Assembly (NCBI GenBank): GCA_015272215.1
Contig: JACYMD010000031.1
Span: 58,010 to 122,009, forward strand
Source: Rivularia sp. T60_A2020_040
GTDB taxonomy: Bacteria > Cyanobacteriota > Cyanobacteriia > Cyanobacteriales > Nostocaceae
Direction: 5' to 3'
Length of the DNA stretch: 64,000 nt
The position numbers were made by a program, and so were the translations under genes. Of the stretch, positions 17,276 through 27,194 are shown in pieces. Position 1 is the stretch's first letter. Each line of letters begins with the position of its first letter. The notes beneath the pieces were generated by a model. It did no database searches. It was not told the origin of the DNA and saw only the letters and a program-made list of their open reading frames with translations.

Positions 17276-18192
17276 TTTTTATTCCGAGAAGCAGTCGATG
17301 CTAAGCCAAGTAAACGTGAAATTAATGCGGTTGACTTATCACGAATTTGACGACCTAAACTAAATAAACCGGGGGATAAGGCTTCCCGATCCACAGCAGG
17401 AGAAAATCGAGTCTCCAAAGAATCTCTCAGCTTCGTGATTGTCAATGGTCTATTCAAAGTTCCCCTTTCTGCTAGAGAAATAGAACCTGTTTCTTCTGAT
17501 ACAACAACGCAAATACAATTTTCCACACGCTCAGTAATTCCCATCGCCGCACGGTGTCGCGTTCCCAATTGACGGGAGGCAGTGCGCCCCGATAGCGGTA
17601 AAATTATACCCGATGATACAATCCGAGAACCGCGTATTAATGTTGCACCATCATGCAAAAGAGTTTTTGGTTGAAAAATTGTTTGTAGCAGTTCCTTAGA
17701 AACTTCAGCATTTAGCTTTACTCCCGGTACGGAAAAATCCCGTTCGTCAATTGGACCAGTAGTCTCTACAATCAGTAAAGCCCCAATTCGGTTTTTGGAA
17801 AGCTCTTTAACTGCATCAACAATTTCATCAATTACACTATAGGATTTCGGTACCGCTAAGCTCGAAGTTTGGAACAATTGGCGAAATTCACCCCGTCCCA
17901 ATTGCTCTAAAAAGCGGCGAAACTCTGACTGAAGAGTTATCGCCATTGCTACAGCACAACCATATACCAAGCTTTGTAAAACAAAATTGAGCAATTGTAG
18001 CTGTAAGGAACCACTTACCGCTGAAGCTAGCATTAAAACTATAAAACCCCGCACCATCCATAGGGTGCGACGTTCGCTAATAAATACTAACATCATATAC
18101 GTTAGCGCCAGCACTAACATGATATCCAGAGTCTTTAACAAGGACTGCGACCATCCCAGGTTTGCCAGCCATTGTTTCCATAAATTCCCCAT
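17272..18192 (-). CDS. cdaA: Diadenylate cyclase CdaA (c-di-AMP synthase)
   Basis: 306 residues, makes cyclic di-AMP from two ATP. Three hydrophobic segments lie in the first 90 residues (about 22-37, 45-60, 68-87), giving the membrane anchor of the CdaA class, followed by a DAC domain. The catalytic motifs are DGA at 181-183 ([11 protein letters not shown]) and RHR at 212-214 (GTRHRAAMG). The stop overlaps the uppS start (ATGA), and lysA lies upstream on the same strand. Joining a c-di-AMP synthase to cell-wall precursor genes fits the known link of this messenger to turgor and wall homeostasis. The CdaA partner genes cdaR and glmM known from Firmicutes are not adjacent here. Confidence 0.95.
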   Translation of the reverse strand: MGNLWKQWLANLGWSQSLLKTLDIMLVLALTYMMLVFISERRTLWMVRGFIVLMLASAVSGSLQLQLLNFVLQSLVYGCAVAMAITLQSEFRRFLEQLGRGEFRQLFQTSSLAVPKSYSVIDEIVDAVKELSKNRIGALLIVETTGPIDERDFSVPGVKLNAEVSKELLQTIFQPKTLLHDGATLIRGSRIVSSGIILPLSGRTASRQLGTRHRAAMGITERVENCICVVVSEETGSISLAERGTLNRPLTITKLRDSLETRFSPAVDREALSPGLFSLGRQIRDKSTALISRLLGLASTASRNKK

Positions 18193-18359
18193 GACATCTG
18201 GATTACGCGCTTTGGTTGAAGGATATTTTGCTCAAAGTATAAAAGATTTATAGATGCCAAAAAGGGCAGCTTAAGGGCATGGTAGCATGAACGATGCAGC
18301 ATAAAATAGTTGATTTTTATCAGTTTTTATGGTTCCTTACTACTAAACCCCTGAATCTT

Positions 18360-19784
18360 TTATTGTTCGTTTTTTTTGAGTCGTTCTGGTAAGCAATCTT
18401 GACGAATCAAGTCTTGGTATGATTCGCGTTGCAAAATTAAACTTGCTTCCCCATTCCCAACTAAAACTGCTGCCGGTCGAGGCAAACGGTTGTAATTGGA
18501 TGACATACTGTAATTATATGCACCTGTTCCCATTACTACGAGAATATCTCCCGCTTCTGTTTTGGGAAGTTGGGCATCTTTAATTAGAATATCCCCTGAT
18601 TCGCAATGTTTACCAGCAATCGTGACTGTTTCGCTCAATGGTACGGTCATTTTGTTCGCCACCACTGCTCGATAAATTGACTGGTAAGTAATTGGACGCG
18701 GATTATCTGACATTCCACCGTCTACAGCAATATATTTACGGATTCCGGGAATTTCTTTGGATGCACCAATACTATATGCTGTAACTCCGGTGGTACCGAT
18801 TAAAGAACGTCCTGGTTCGCATAATAATTTTGGTAAGGGAAGATTCCCATCAAGGCAAGCTTTTTGAATTACTTGGCAAATCGGCTTCACCCATTCTTCT
18901 ATGCTCGGTGGGTCATCTGATTCTATATATTTTATTCCCAAACCGCCACCAACGTTTAACTCGTTAATGTTAATACCATAAGTTGCGGCTTTTTTCAACC
19001 ACTCTACCATTAACGCAGCCAAGTCTTGATGAGGTTGTTTCTCAAAAATTTGCGAGCCGATGTGAGCGTGTAAACCAACGCAATTAAATACTGATGGTTG
19101 TTCGCTGACAAAAGCAAACAAATCATCAAGTGCATTGGGGTCAAAACCAAATTTACTATCTAACTGTCCCGTGCGGATATAATCGTGGGTATGACAATCA
19201 ATACCCGGAGTCAGACGCAACATAATCCGGTATGGCACACAGCTTGAAGAACCATTTTTAGTAGCCAGTTCGACTAAAGTGTTCAACTCATACCAATTAT
19301 CCACCACAATCGTACAACCCGATTCCACCGCAAAAATCAATTCTTCACGAGATTTATTATTGCTATGCAAATAAATTTTCTCGGCATTTACACCACTCAT
19401 TTTCGCGGTATATAATTCACCACCAGAAGCTACATCTATTCCCAAATCTTCCGATGCGACGATGGCGCACACAGCCAAACAATTCCATGCTTTGGAAGCA
19501 TACAATACTTGAGATTCACCTTGATAGTATTGCTTGAAGCTATCGCGATATTGACGGCAAGCTGTTCGTAAGCTTTCTTCGTCTAGAATATACAACGGAG
19601 AACCAAACTGTTTTACTAAGGTTGTGACATCACAACCCCCGATTTCTAAACCATCGCGATCGTTGATTTTTGCACTCAAAGGTAAAAGCGATTGATTCGG
19701 TGAAACAGTTTCTTTTTGATTGCCCTGGAATAGTATGTATTTACTACCATTTTCTTGAGCCCCAACAGGGTGAGTCGATACCAT
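18360..19784 (-). CDS. lysA: Diaminopimelate decarboxylase
   Basis: Converts meso-diaminopimelate to lysine; a PLP enzyme of the fold-type III group. The PLP lysine is in VLYASKAWNCLA. Other family blocks are ASGGELYTAKMSG, HAHIGSQIF, NVGGGLGIKY, CEPGRSLIGTTGV and the active-site Cys-containing GKHCESGD. The frame is open to 19826, but I place the start at ATG 19782-19784 (MVSTHPVGAQ), as the 14 extra codons lack family character. It is upstream of cdaA and uppS on the same strand with a 168-bp gap, and divergent from rimI, whose start region lies only about 90 bp away. Confidence 0.94.
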   Translation of the reverse strand: MVSTHPVGAQENGSKYILFQGNQKETVSPNQSLLPLSAKINDRDGLEIGGCDVTTLVKQFGSPLYILDEESLRTACRQYRDSFKQYYQGESQVLYASKAWNCLAVCAIVASEDLGIDVASGGELYTAKMSGVNAEKIYLHSNNKSREELIFAVESGCTIVVDNWYELNTLVELATKNGSSSCVPYRIMLRLTPGIDCHTHDYIRTGQLDSKFGFDPNALDDLFAFVSEQPSVFNCVGLHAHIGSQIFEKQPHQDLAALMVEWLKKAATYGININELNVGGGLGIKYIESDDPPSIEEWVKPICQVIQKACLDGNLPLPKLLCEPGRSLIGTTGVTAYSIGASKEIPGIRKYIAVDGGMSDNPRPITYQSIYRAVVANKMTVPLSETVTIAGKHCESGDILIKDAQLPKTEAGDILVVMGTGAYNYSMSSNYNRLPRPAAVLVGNGEASLILQRESYQDLIRQDCLPERLKKNEQ

Positions 19785-19876
19785 AAGAAGAATATGAGTT
19801 GTTTGTATTTGAATTCTGGGCGACATTTATCTCCCGTTTCCCAGTGTACAAAGAGCGATGTACCATAACCAATAAA

Positions 19877-20431
19877 GTGAATAAATTTGAGATACAAATT
19901 CAATCTTTATCTAATGAGCATCTAGAGGCAATCCTCGAACTGGATCAAATTTGTTTTGGGGGATTGTGGTCAAAAGTTGCCTATGAAAGGGAGATGGATA
20001 GTCCTAACAGCGAGATACAAGGTATATTCTCCTCTCATACCGGCGAAAAACTGTTAGGGATGGGATGTTTTTGGTCAATTTTAGAAGAAGCCCACATTAC
20101 AATTTTGGCAGTAAATCCTCAATATCACCGTCAAGGAATGGGCGCGGCTTTACTTTATTCTTTGATCAAGACAGCTCGCGATCGCAATTTAGAAAGAGTC
20201 ACCTTAGAAGTAAGAGTTTCCAATCAAGCGGCAATATCTTTATACGAAAAATTTGGGTTTAAGACAGCAGGGAGACGACGACGTTATTACCAAGATAATG
20301 GTGAAGATGCCTTGATTTTATGGCTTGGAGGTATACACAAGCCAGATTTTGCAGAAACTTTAGCCAATTGGGATCTAAATGTTTGTTTAGGTTTGGATAA
20401 ATCTTGTTGGCAGTTGACCTGGGACAGTTGA
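19877..20431 (+). CDS. rimI: Ribosomal-protein-alanine N-acetyltransferase
   Basis: About 184 residues, GNAT acetyltransferase that by family modifies the N-terminal alanine of ribosomal protein S18. The acetyl-CoA pyrophosphate loop is seen in VNPQYHRQGMGAALLYSLI, and the C-terminal GNAT strand in NQAAISLYEKFGFKTAGRRRRYY. I choose GTG at 19877 (NKFEIQIQSL) because the longer frame from 19799 overlaps the lysA 5' end. The final codons (LTWDS) lie in a duplicated GTTGACCTGGGACA repeat that recurs after phoA at about 46694, so the tail may be repeat-derived. RimI substrate specificity is inferred from family. Confidence 0.82.
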   Translation: MNKFEIQIQSLSNEHLEAILELDQICFGGLWSKVAYEREMDSPNSEIQGIFSSHTGEKLLGMGCFWSILEEAHITILAVNPQYHRQGMGAALLYSLIKTARDRNLERVTLEVRVSNQAAISLYEKFGFKTAGRRRRYYQDNGEDALILWLGGIHKPDFAETLANWDLNVCLGLDKSCWQLTWDS

Positions 20432-20885
20432 CCTGGGACAATTACCCATTACCAATTACCCATTACCCATTACCAATTACCCATTACCAATTACAATTTG
20501 TATCTTTTACTCAAAATACACAAAAGATTTTAAGAATTAAAAGTAAATGATATTTAAATTAAATTTTACTAAACGATAAATAATTTTTATAAAGTTCAAA
20601 ATCGTCTTGACGTAAGAAAATTAAATTGTTATTAGTGATGGTTGGAAAATAACTCCGTAAGTTGCTCAAACTAAGTGTATATAGATTGTAGTCAAGTCAA
20701 ATAGCACACTTAAATAAGCTCCTCAGTATGCTGACTACAAGAAAGTAAGAAATATTATGTAGTTGCAACCTGTGAAGTGGGTTTGAAGTATTTGGATGTC
20801 TACTAAGTTTATAAAGACACCCATAGGATTTGCCTGTGCTAAAATCAGCGTACCGGCACGACGCAGGCGATGGGAATAATGCCTT
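20432..20885. repeat. Gap before clpC with CCATTAC/CAATTAC heptamer array
   Basis: Heptamers of the type CCATTAC and CAATTAC alternate over 20441-20497 directly after rimI (STRR class). The remaining 390 bp are AT-rich, without a gene, and must carry the clpC promoter and a long leader. I see no CtsR- or CIRCE-like operator. Confidence 0.75.
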
Positions 20886-23378
20886 ATGTTTGAACGCTTC
20901 ACAGAAAAAGCCATCAAAGTAATAATGCTTGCTCAAGAAGAGGCTCGCCGTCTTGGGCATAATTTTGTTGGTACTGAACAGATTCTCTTGGGTCTAATTG
21001 GCGAAGGTACTGGCGTTGCGGCTAAGGTGCTCAAATCAATGGGCGTTAACCTTAAAGATGCCAGAATCGAGGTCGAAAAAATTATAGGTCGAGGATCGGG
21101 TTTTGTAGCCGTGGAAATTCCGTTTACCCCACGGGCAAAACGAGTACTCGAACTATCTTTAGAAGAGGCTCGCCAATTAGGTCACAACTATATTGGTACC
21201 GAGCATCTACTGTTAGGCTTAATCCGCGAAGGAGAAGGCGTAGCAGCTAGAGTACTGGAAAATCTGGGTGTAGACCTATCTAAGGTCAGAACCCAAGTGA
21301 TCCGTATGCTTGGTGAAACCGCTGAAGTTGCGGCTACTGGTCAATCTGGGCGCAATAAGACTCCGACTCTCGATGAGTTTGGCTCTAATTTGACCCAAAT
21401 GGCTTTGGATGGCAAGCTTGATCCTGTGGTGGGACGCGCCAAGGAAATTGAGCGAGTAATCCAAATTTTGGGTCGTCGAACCAAAAACAACCCGGTATTA
21501 ATTGGGGAACCGGGTGTTGGTAAAACGGCAATTGCGGAAGGATTGGCTCAACGCATTGGCAACAAAGATGTACCTGACATCTTAGAAGACAAGCGCGTAG
21601 TAACTCTTGATATTGGCTTGCTGGTAGCAGGAACCAAATATCGGGGTGAATTTGAAGAACGCCTGAAAAAAATTATGGATGAAATCCGTCAGGCGGGAAA
21701 TGTAATTTTAGTAATCGACGAAGTACACACCTTAATTGGTGCTGGTGCGGCAGAAGGGGCAATTGATGCTGCCAATATTCTCAAGCCAGCTTTAGCTCGT
21801 GGTGAATTGCAGTGTATCGGCGCAACAACGCTCGATGAATACCGCAAGCACATCGAACGAGATGCAGCCCTTGAGCGTCGTTTCCAACCAGTGATGGTGG
21901 GTGAACCTTCAGTAGATGAAACTATTGAAATTTTACGCGGTCTGCGCGACCGTTACGAACAACATCATAAATTGAAAATTTCTGACGAAGCGGTGCTAGC
22001 GGCGGCTAAATTATCTGACCGTTATATTAGCGATCGCTTTCTTCCAGACAAAGCAATTGACTTAATTGATGAAGCTGGAAGCCGGGTACGTTTGATTAAC
22101 TCCCAACTGCCTCCCGCAGCTAAAGAGTTGGACAAAGAACTACGGAAAATTCTCAAAGAAAAAGATGACGCGGTACGTTCCCAAGACTTTGACAAAGCTG
22201 GCGAACTGCGCGATCGCGAAATGGAGATCAAAGCCGAAATTCGCGCTATTGCTCAAAGTAAAGCTGGTGCTTCCCGTACTGATGGGGAAGAACCTGTAGT
22301 TACTGAAGAAGATATTGCTCATATTGTGGCTTCTTGGACTGGTGTTCCGGTGAATAAACTCACTGAATCGGAATCCGAGAAATTGCTACACATGGAAGAC
22401 ACCTTGCACCAGCGTTTAATTGGTCAAGAAGAAGCCGTCAGAGCAGTTTCGCGAGCAATTCGCCGCGCTCGTGTTGGTTTGAAAAATCCCAACCGACCGA
22501 TTGCGAGCTTTGTGTTCTCAGGTCCCACAGGTGTAGGTAAAACTGAATTAGCTAAATCTTTGGCTTCTTACTTCTTCGGTTCGGAAGAAGCAATGATTCG
22601 TCTCGATATGTCCGAATTCATGGAGCGTCACACTGTCAGTAAGCTGATTGGTTCGCCTCCTGGTTATGTAGGATACAACGAAGGCGGTCAGTTAACGGAA
22701 GCTGTTAGACGCAGACCTTACACAGTCGTGCTTTTCGACGAAATCGAGAAAGCGCACCCCGATGTATTTAATATGCTGCTTCAAATTCTTGAAGACGGTA
22801 GATTAACTGATGCTAAGGGGCGTACCGTAGATTTCAAAAACACCTTGTTGATATTAACTTCTAACATCGGTTCTAAGGTAATCGAAAAAGGTGGTGGTGG
22901 TATCGGTTTCGAGTTTGCCGAAGACGCGAGCGAGTCTCAGTACAACCGAATTAAGTCTTTGGTTAACGAAGAACTCAAACAGTACTTCCGTCCGGAATTC
23001 CTCAACCGTCTGGATGAAATCATCGTCTTCCGTCAGTTGAACCGTGAAGAGGTAATGTTAATTGCCGATATCATGCTCAAGGAAGTATTCGGAAGACTCA
23101 CCGAAAAAGGTATCGAACTGCAAGTTAGCGATCGCTTTAAAGAACGTTTGCTTGTAGAGGGTTACAACCCCAGTTACGGTGCAAGACCTCTACGTAGAGC
23201 GATTATGCGCTTATTAGAAGACAGTCTTGCTGAAGAAATTCTCTCTGGACGCATTACTGAAGGCGATACAGCCTTAGTTGATGTCGATGAAGGCGGTAAT
23301 ATTCTTGTGACTGCCGAGAAAACGCCAGAAGACAGCAGCGGTCAAGATGATGCTTTGCCTCAAGCTGTTGAGGGGTAA
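20886..23378 (+). CDS. clpC: ATP-dependent Clp protease ATPase subunit ClpC
   Basis: 830 residues, Hsp100 unfoldase that feeds ClpP and works with ClpS-type adaptors. Order of domains: double Clp-N repeat (1-145, with the [11 protein letters not shown] and [11 protein letters not shown] copies), NBD1 with Walker [14 protein letters not shown] and Walker [12 protein letters not shown], a middle domain holding the UVR-type block [14 protein letters not shown] typical of ClpC, NBD2 with [13 protein letters not shown] and [15 protein letters not shown], and a C-terminal D2 region with [10 protein letters not shown]. The length matches cyanobacterial ClpC. It is followed by an intrinsic terminator at 23402-23438. 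Confidence 0.97.
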   Translation: MFERFTEKAIKVIMLAQEEARRLGHNFVGTEQILLGLIGEGTGVAAKVLKSMGVNLKDARIEVEKIIGRGSGFVAVEIPFTPRAKRVLELSLEEARQLGHNYIGTEHLLLGLIREGEGVAARVLENLGVDLSKVRTQVIRMLGETAEVAATGQSGRNKTPTLDEFGSNLTQMALDGKLDPVVGRAKEIERVIQILGRRTKNNPVLIGEPGVGKTAIAEGLAQRIGNKDVPDILEDKRVVTLDIGLLVAGTKYRGEFEERLKKIMDEIRQAGNVILVIDEVHTLIGAGAAEGAIDAANILKPALARGELQCIGATTLDEYRKHIERDAALERRFQPVMVGEPSVDETIEILRGLRDRYEQHHKLKISDEAVLAAAKLSDRYISDRFLPDKAIDLIDEAGSRVRLINSQLPPAAKELDKELRKILKEKDDAVRSQDFDKAGELRDREMEIKAEIRAIAQSKAGASRTDGEEPVVTEEDIAHIVASWTGVPVNKLTESESEKLLHMEDTLHQRLIGQEEAVRAVSRAIRRARVGLKNPNRPIASFVFSGPTGVGKTELAKSLASYFFGSEEAMIRLDMSEFMERHTVSKLIGSPPGYVGYNEGGQLTEAVRRRPYTVVLFDEIEKAHPDVFNMLLQILEDGRLTDAKGRTVDFKNTLLILTSNIGSKVIEKGGGGIGFEFAEDASESQYNRIKSLVNEELKQYFRPEFLNRLDEIIVFRQLNREEVMLIADIMLKEVFGRLTEKGIELQVSDRFKERLLVEGYNPSYGARPLRRAIMRLLEDSLAEEILSGRITEGDTALVDVDEGGNILVTAEKTPEDSSGQDDALPQAVEG

Positions 23379-23401
23379 TTATCTAAAATTTTAATTAATT
23401 G

Positions 23402-23438
23402 AAAGCGGTGGGGAATCTAACTTCTCTGCCGTTTTTTT
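23402..23438 (+). terminator. Intrinsic terminator of clpC
   Basis: AAAGCGGTGGGGAA (23402-23415) pairs with TTCTCTGCCGTTTT (23422-23435) over about 14 bp with several G-T pairs and a six-base loop, and a run of seven T follows. It lies 24 bp after the clpC stop. Confidence 0.75.
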
Positions 23439-23463
23439 GTTTTTAAATTTAAATCTGGTTGTA

Positions 23464-23904
23464 CTAAAAACGAGTCATATTAGCAAAAATGAAAGGTTTG
23501 ACCACAACGTCAGGTTCTACCTCAATCCAAACCGTGGCTCCACAATCAAGAGGTTTCTCGGGTCTGTAAATCACATTGCAACTTCCATTGATTTGCACGC
23601 CATGAGCATAAATTTTTTCAGAACCGGATCTAACTATGATTACAGGTTCTCTAGTGCCATGATTATTGCTTCTAATCTTATGTGAATTAACGTGAATGCG
23701 AGTTAATGCCGAGCTAACTCGTTTTCTCCAAGTTCCTTTAGGACCTCGTTTACCTTCTATAACCTTGGGCATTTGATTGATTAGAGGAATCTGCCAAAAT
23801 TTACCAACCTTTTTTGCTCCAACAATTCGACCTTCGTAAAGTAATTGCCGGACTCTTTGAGTACAAATTTTGAGTAATCGAGCAGCTTCTATTGTCCCAA
23901 TCAT
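23464..23904 (-). CDS. Small HTH (excisionase/MerR-like) DNA-binding protein
   Basis: About 146 residues. The N-terminus is a winged-HTH of the excisionase type: MIGTIEAARLLKICTQRVRQ, then LLYEGRIVGAKKVGKFWQIP. A basic linker (GKRGPKGTWRKR) and a beta-rich C-terminal domain follow, containing EPVIIVRSGSEKIYAHG and INGSCNVIYRPEKPLDCGA; I do not recognise that domain. Frame opens at ATG 23919, but the ATG at 23904 has a GGAG Shine-Dalgarno nine bases upstream, so I prefer it. A perfect 18-bp palindrome lies just upstream, suggesting autoregulation. It is convergent with clpC. No phage genes adjoin it, so a true excisionase role is unlikely. Confidence 0.75.
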   Translation of the reverse strand: MIGTIEAARLLKICTQRVRQLLYEGRIVGAKKVGKFWQIPLINQMPKVIEGKRGPKGTWRKRVSSALTRIHVNSHKIRSNNHGTREPVIIVRSGSEKIYAHGVQINGSCNVIYRPEKPLDCGATVWIEVEPDVVVKPFIFANMTRF

Positions 23905-23919
23905 AATTATTTTCTCCAT

Positions 23920-23937
23920 AACTCTAGCGCTAGAGTT
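23920..23937. promoter_or_regulatory. Perfect 18-bp palindrome, probable operator
   Basis: AACTCTAGCGCTAGAGTT is its own exact reverse complement. It ends 15 bp upstream of the preferred start codon of the HTH gene (23904), next to the ribosome-binding site. A dimeric repressor bound here would block transcription or translation initiation, so the HTH protein itself is the natural candidate. Confidence 0.65.
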
Positions 23938-24083
23938 GTTCTTTAATAAAAGTATACAGAATTTCCTCCTTTTAGAAAATAATCAAAAATCAAATCGGGA
24001 TAAATTCCATCCCAACACCGTCGGAATTTTTAAGATAAATTAAATATTGGTTCGCGTCATCGATTGGACTCCTTTAAAGCAGC

Positions 24084-25895
24084 ATGACAACAAAGTTACT
24101 AAACAATCGTTATCAAGTTATCCAGGTGTTAGGTGCTGGGGGGTTTGGTGAAACCTTTTTAGCAGAAGATACTCATCTTCCTTCTCGTCGTCGTTGCGTG
24201 ATTAAGCAACTTAAACCACTGGTAGATGATCCAAAAACCTATCTGCATATTCAGCAACGTTTTGAACGAGAAGCAGCAACTTTAGAATTTCTCGGTGAAG
24301 GTAGCGACCAAATTCCCAATCTTTTCGCATATTTTTCGGAAAATGGGTTGTTTTATTTGGTTCAAGAATGGATTCAAGGAGAAACTTTAACAAAAGTTAT
24401 CGAAACTGAAGGATGTTTGGATGAAAAAGCTGTTAAAGAAATTTTACTAAGTTTGTTATCAGTTTTAGAATACGTCCACTCAAAAGGAATTATTCACCGC
24501 GATATAAAACCCGATAATATTATTTTCCGCAGTTCAAATAATAAGCCAGTTTTAATTGATTTCGGTGCAGTAAAAGAAACGATTTGTAATACCATCACTT
24601 CTTCAGGAAACCCCACAAAATCGATGGTAATAGGTACACCGGGATATATGCCAATCGAACAAGCTGTAGGGCGTGCGGTTTTTGCAACCGATATTTATAG
24701 TTTGGGTTTAACAGCGATTTATTTATTAATTGGTAAACATCCCCAAGAATTAGAAACCAATCCGCAAACAAGTGAAATATTATGGGAAAATTATGCTCCT
24801 GAAGAATTATCAACTGGTTTCAAAACAGTTCTCAATCAAGCAATTAATCCAAATCTAGGAATTCGCTTCACCACTGCAAGCAAAATGCTTTATGCTTTGC
24901 AATCTAGTGATTCTGCTACTACTACTTTACCCGGATTCAAAACTCAAAATACCCAAAATACTCAAAAAACAGTTGCAGTATCTCCTGTAGCCGGAATTCC
25001 TCGAAATACTCCAGTTTCTCAAAATTCCAAAAACTGGTTAAAACCAACTTTAATTTTCGGTAGTTTACTTACTGTAGGATTAATTGGGGGAATAGCAATT
25101 GCTAATTTTAATCGTCAGCAACCGCAAGAAAAGGTCGTCATATCTGAAACTCCTTTACCACCAGAATCAATTGATAATACTGAGAATAATTCAATTACTG
25201 CTCCCGAACCAACTTTTAGCGAAGTAGAACCACCCCAACCAGCAGAAATTCAACGTCCCTCACAACCACAAATTGCTCCACCGCAACCGCAGCAGCAATT
25301 GACAATTGAACCAACTCCAGAACCAACTCCAGAATTCACACCGGAACCTACACCGGAAAACAATCAGCCGTCGTTGATTCCAACACCAGAACCGCAACCG
25401 CAAATAATTTCCACTCCTACTCCTACCCCTGCTCCTCAACCTCCAACACCACCAAAAGAGATTGAAAAGCCGGTTGTTAATAATACAAATAATCGGACTT
25501 TTCCAGTATTTCCTACAGGTGTTTCTGAAGACAATATCAAAGCAAATTTGGGACAACCAACGAAAGTTTCTAAAGGTTTATGGAATACTCGTGCTTATCT
25601 TTATAGATTACAACCCAATCGTGTAGACCTGGGTTTACTTTTTGATCGTCAATCTGGAATATTGCGACAAACAGAAGCATCTCTCGCTCAATCGGTGGGA
25701 GAAAATACAATGCAAAATGCTTTACAAGGAATGTTAGCAGGTAATATGAATGGCGATATCCAACAAGGATTGCAGCGAGTTTATCAACGCCAAACAAACC
25801 AATATTCCTTTCAAACCAGCGGTTTAAAAGGAATAATCCAACGTAATAAAGAAGACCGCATTTATATTGCTGTTTGGGATGCGGAGTTACATTGA
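24084..25895 (+). CDS. Membrane-anchored serine/threonine protein kinase
   Basis: 603 residues, Hanks-type kinase. The kinase domain spans about 9-270: P-loop VLGAGGFGETFLAED, the VIKQLK lysine, catalytic loop IIHRDIKPDNIIF, DFG in LIDFGAVKE, and GTPGYMPIEQAVG in place of the APE region. A single transmembrane helix lies near 325-345 (TLIFGSLLTVGLIGGIAI). The outer part is a long Pro/Glu/Thr-rich stalk (about 350-470) with PTPEPTPE repeats and a C-terminal domain (about 475-603) that may be a sensor. It is monocistronic, and its 3' end runs into an STRR array. The signal and substrates are unknown. Confidence 0.93.
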   Translation: MTTKLLNNRYQVIQVLGAGGFGETFLAEDTHLPSRRRCVIKQLKPLVDDPKTYLHIQQRFEREAATLEFLGEGSDQIPNLFAYFSENGLFYLVQEWIQGETLTKVIETEGCLDEKAVKEILLSLLSVLEYVHSKGIIHRDIKPDNIIFRSSNNKPVLIDFGAVKETICNTITSSGNPTKSMVIGTPGYMPIEQAVGRAVFATDIYSLGLTAIYLLIGKHPQELETNPQTSEILWENYAPEELSTGFKTVLNQAINPNLGIRFTTASKMLYALQSSDSATTTLPGFKTQNTQNTQKTVAVSPVAGIPRNTPVSQNSKNWLKPTLIFGSLLTVGLIGGIAIANFNRQQPQEKVVISETPLPPESIDNTENNSITAPEPTFSEVEPPQPAEIQRPSQPQIAPPQPQQQLTIEPTPEPTPEFTPEPTPENNQPSLIPTPEPQPQIISTPTPTPAPQPPTPPKEIEKPVVNNTNNRTFPVFPTGVSEDNIKANLGQPTKVSKGLWNTRAYLYRLQPNRVDLGLLFDRQSGILRQTEASLAQSVGENTMQNALQGMLAGNMNGDIQQGLQRVYQRQTNQYSFQTSGLKGIIQRNKEDRIYIAVWDAELH

Positions 25896-26049
25896 TTGGG
25901 TAATCGGTAATGGGTAATCGGTAATAGGTGATGGATAAAATAATTAATAATGAAGTAGTTTTGACGAACACGCGGAGCGCTTCACTTTCAAATATATACT
26001 TCAATCCCCAATTACCAATTACCAATTACCAATTACCAATTACCAATTA
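25896..26049. repeat. TTGGGTAATCGGTAA and CAATTAC tandem heptamers
   Basis: Heptamer runs flank the gap between the convergent kinase and rplL genes: GGTAATCGGTAATGG at about 25900-25930 and at least six CAATTAC units at 26000-26049. The last unit includes the rplL stop codon (TAA at 26047-26049). The array can pair with itself over the gap as a long hairpin. Confidence 0.85.
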
Positions 26050-26457
26050 CTTAATCGACACCTTAGCACCAGCTTCTTCAAGCTGTTTCTTAGCATCTTC
26101 AGCAGCATCTTTGGCAATGGCTTCTTTAACTGGCTTGGGTGCAGATTCTACTAAATCTTTGGCTTCTTTCAAACCTAAGCCGGTAATACCGCGTACAACC
26201 TTGAGGATAGCAATCTTCTTATCGGCTGGTACGTCTTCAAGTACTACATCAAACTCGGTTTTCTCTTCTTCAGGTTCAGCAGCAGCAGCACCACCACCCA
26301 TTCCGGGCATCATTCCAGGCATCATCATCATACCGCCGCCACCAGAAGCGGAAGCATCTACCTGAAACACTTCTTCAATTTGCTTAACTAGTTCGGAAGC
26401 TTCGAGCAAGCTCAAAGATTTCAAGCTTTCCATGATTTCATCGGTTTTAGCAGACAT
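26047..26457 (-). CDS. rplL: 50S ribosomal protein L7/L12
   Basis: 136 residues, the stalk protein that contacts translation factors. The N-terminal dimerisation helices (1-32) end in [10 protein letters not shown]; the hinge (about 33-65) is Gly/Met/Ala-rich with [18 protein letters not shown]; the C-terminal domain (about 68-136) carries [20 protein letters not shown] and [18 protein letters not shown]. The Met-rich hinge is longer than in E. coli, though related cyanobacterial hinges also carry Met runs. An AGGAG lies upstream of the ATG. It is last in the rplK-rplA-rplJ-rplL series. Confidence 0.97.
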   Translation of the reverse strand: MSAKTDEIMESLKSLSLLEASELVKQIEEVFQVDASASGGGGMMMMPGMMPGMGGGAAAAEPEEEKTEFDVVLEDVPADKKIAILKVVRGITGLGLKEAKDLVESAPKPVKEAIAKDAAEDAKKQLEEAGAKVSIK

Positions 26458-26587
26458 TAATTTACTCCTGTTGTTGTCGTTGTTGTTAAATCAAAAATTT
26501 CTCTAGATAAGTAGATAATTAGATTTCTTAAATTAGATTGGGTTTGTTTAGATATAATCCAAAATCTAAAATTCAAAATCCAAAATC

Positions 26588-27148
26588 TCAAGAATCTTCT
26601 TTTTCGGATACTGCTTTGACTGCACGTACCAAAGAACTGGGTACTTCGTTGATACCTTTGGCCAATTTGGTTGGTACTTGGTTGATACCTTTGGCCAATT
26701 TGGTGGCAACTGCATTCAAACTTCCAGCGATGCGAGCCATAAGTTCTTGCTTGGAAGGCAATTCTTTGAGTGCTTTGACTTGATCTACCGTCAAAGCTTG
26801 CCCTTCAAGTACTCCACCGCGAATTTCTGTTTTCTTGGTGACTTTTTGAAATTCTTCGTAAGCCTTGATAGCTTCTTTTAAGTCTTCTTTAACTAATAAA
26901 AAGACTGAAGAATCTTGAAGGTATTGTGTCATTGGCTGCCATTGCTGATCTTCTTGAACAGCAATCCGCATCAAGGTATTTTTGGCTCTTTTACAAACAG
27001 TACCAGTTGGACGCATCCGATTCCGCAAATCGCTAATTTCCGATACGCTCAGCCCTTGGTAATCAACTATCAATGCCAGAGAAGACTCGCTCAAAACTTC
27101 TTTGAGGTCGGCGACTATCGCCTTTTTATCTTCTAGCGTTCTACCCAC
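26588..27148 (-). CDS. rplJ: 50S ribosomal protein L10
   Basis: 186 residues, holds the L7/L12 dimers on the ribosome stalk. The N-terminal RNA-binding domain has GRTLEDKKAIVADLKEVLSE and LIVDYQGLSVSEISDLRN; the C-terminal helix that binds L7/L12 contains an in-frame 11-residue duplication, TKLAKGINQVP followed by TKLAKGINEVP, from a 33-bp tandem repeat at 26640-26705. The start is GTG at 27146-27148, set by an unusually complete AAGGAGGTGA Shine-Dalgarno. An L10 leader precedes it, implying feedback control by the L10-L12 complex. Confidence 0.96.
   Translation of the reverse strand: MGRTLEDKKAIVADLKEVLSESSLALIVDYQGLSVSEISDLRNRMRPTGTVCKRAKNTLMRIAVQEDQQWQPMTQYLQDSSVFLLVKEDLKEAIKAYEEFQKVTKKTEIRGGVLEGQALTVDQVKALKELPSKQELMARIAGSLNAVATKLAKGINQVPTKLAKGINEVPSSLVRAVKAVSEKEDS
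26640..26705. repeat. 33-bp tandem duplication inside rplJ
   Basis: Two adjacent 33-bp units (26640-26672 and 26673-26705) share GTTGATACCTTTGGCCAATT with only two mismatches. The length is a multiple of three, so the frame is kept and 11 residues are added to the L10 C-terminal helix. Confidence 0.85.
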
Positions 27149-27194
27149 TTTATATCACCTCCTTCATGGTTTTTATCGACCTTTCAAACAACAA

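Noticed and set aside
23464..23904. HTH gene as a phage excisionase with a nearby integrase
   Set aside because: No integrase, attachment-site duplication or tRNA target lies near it.
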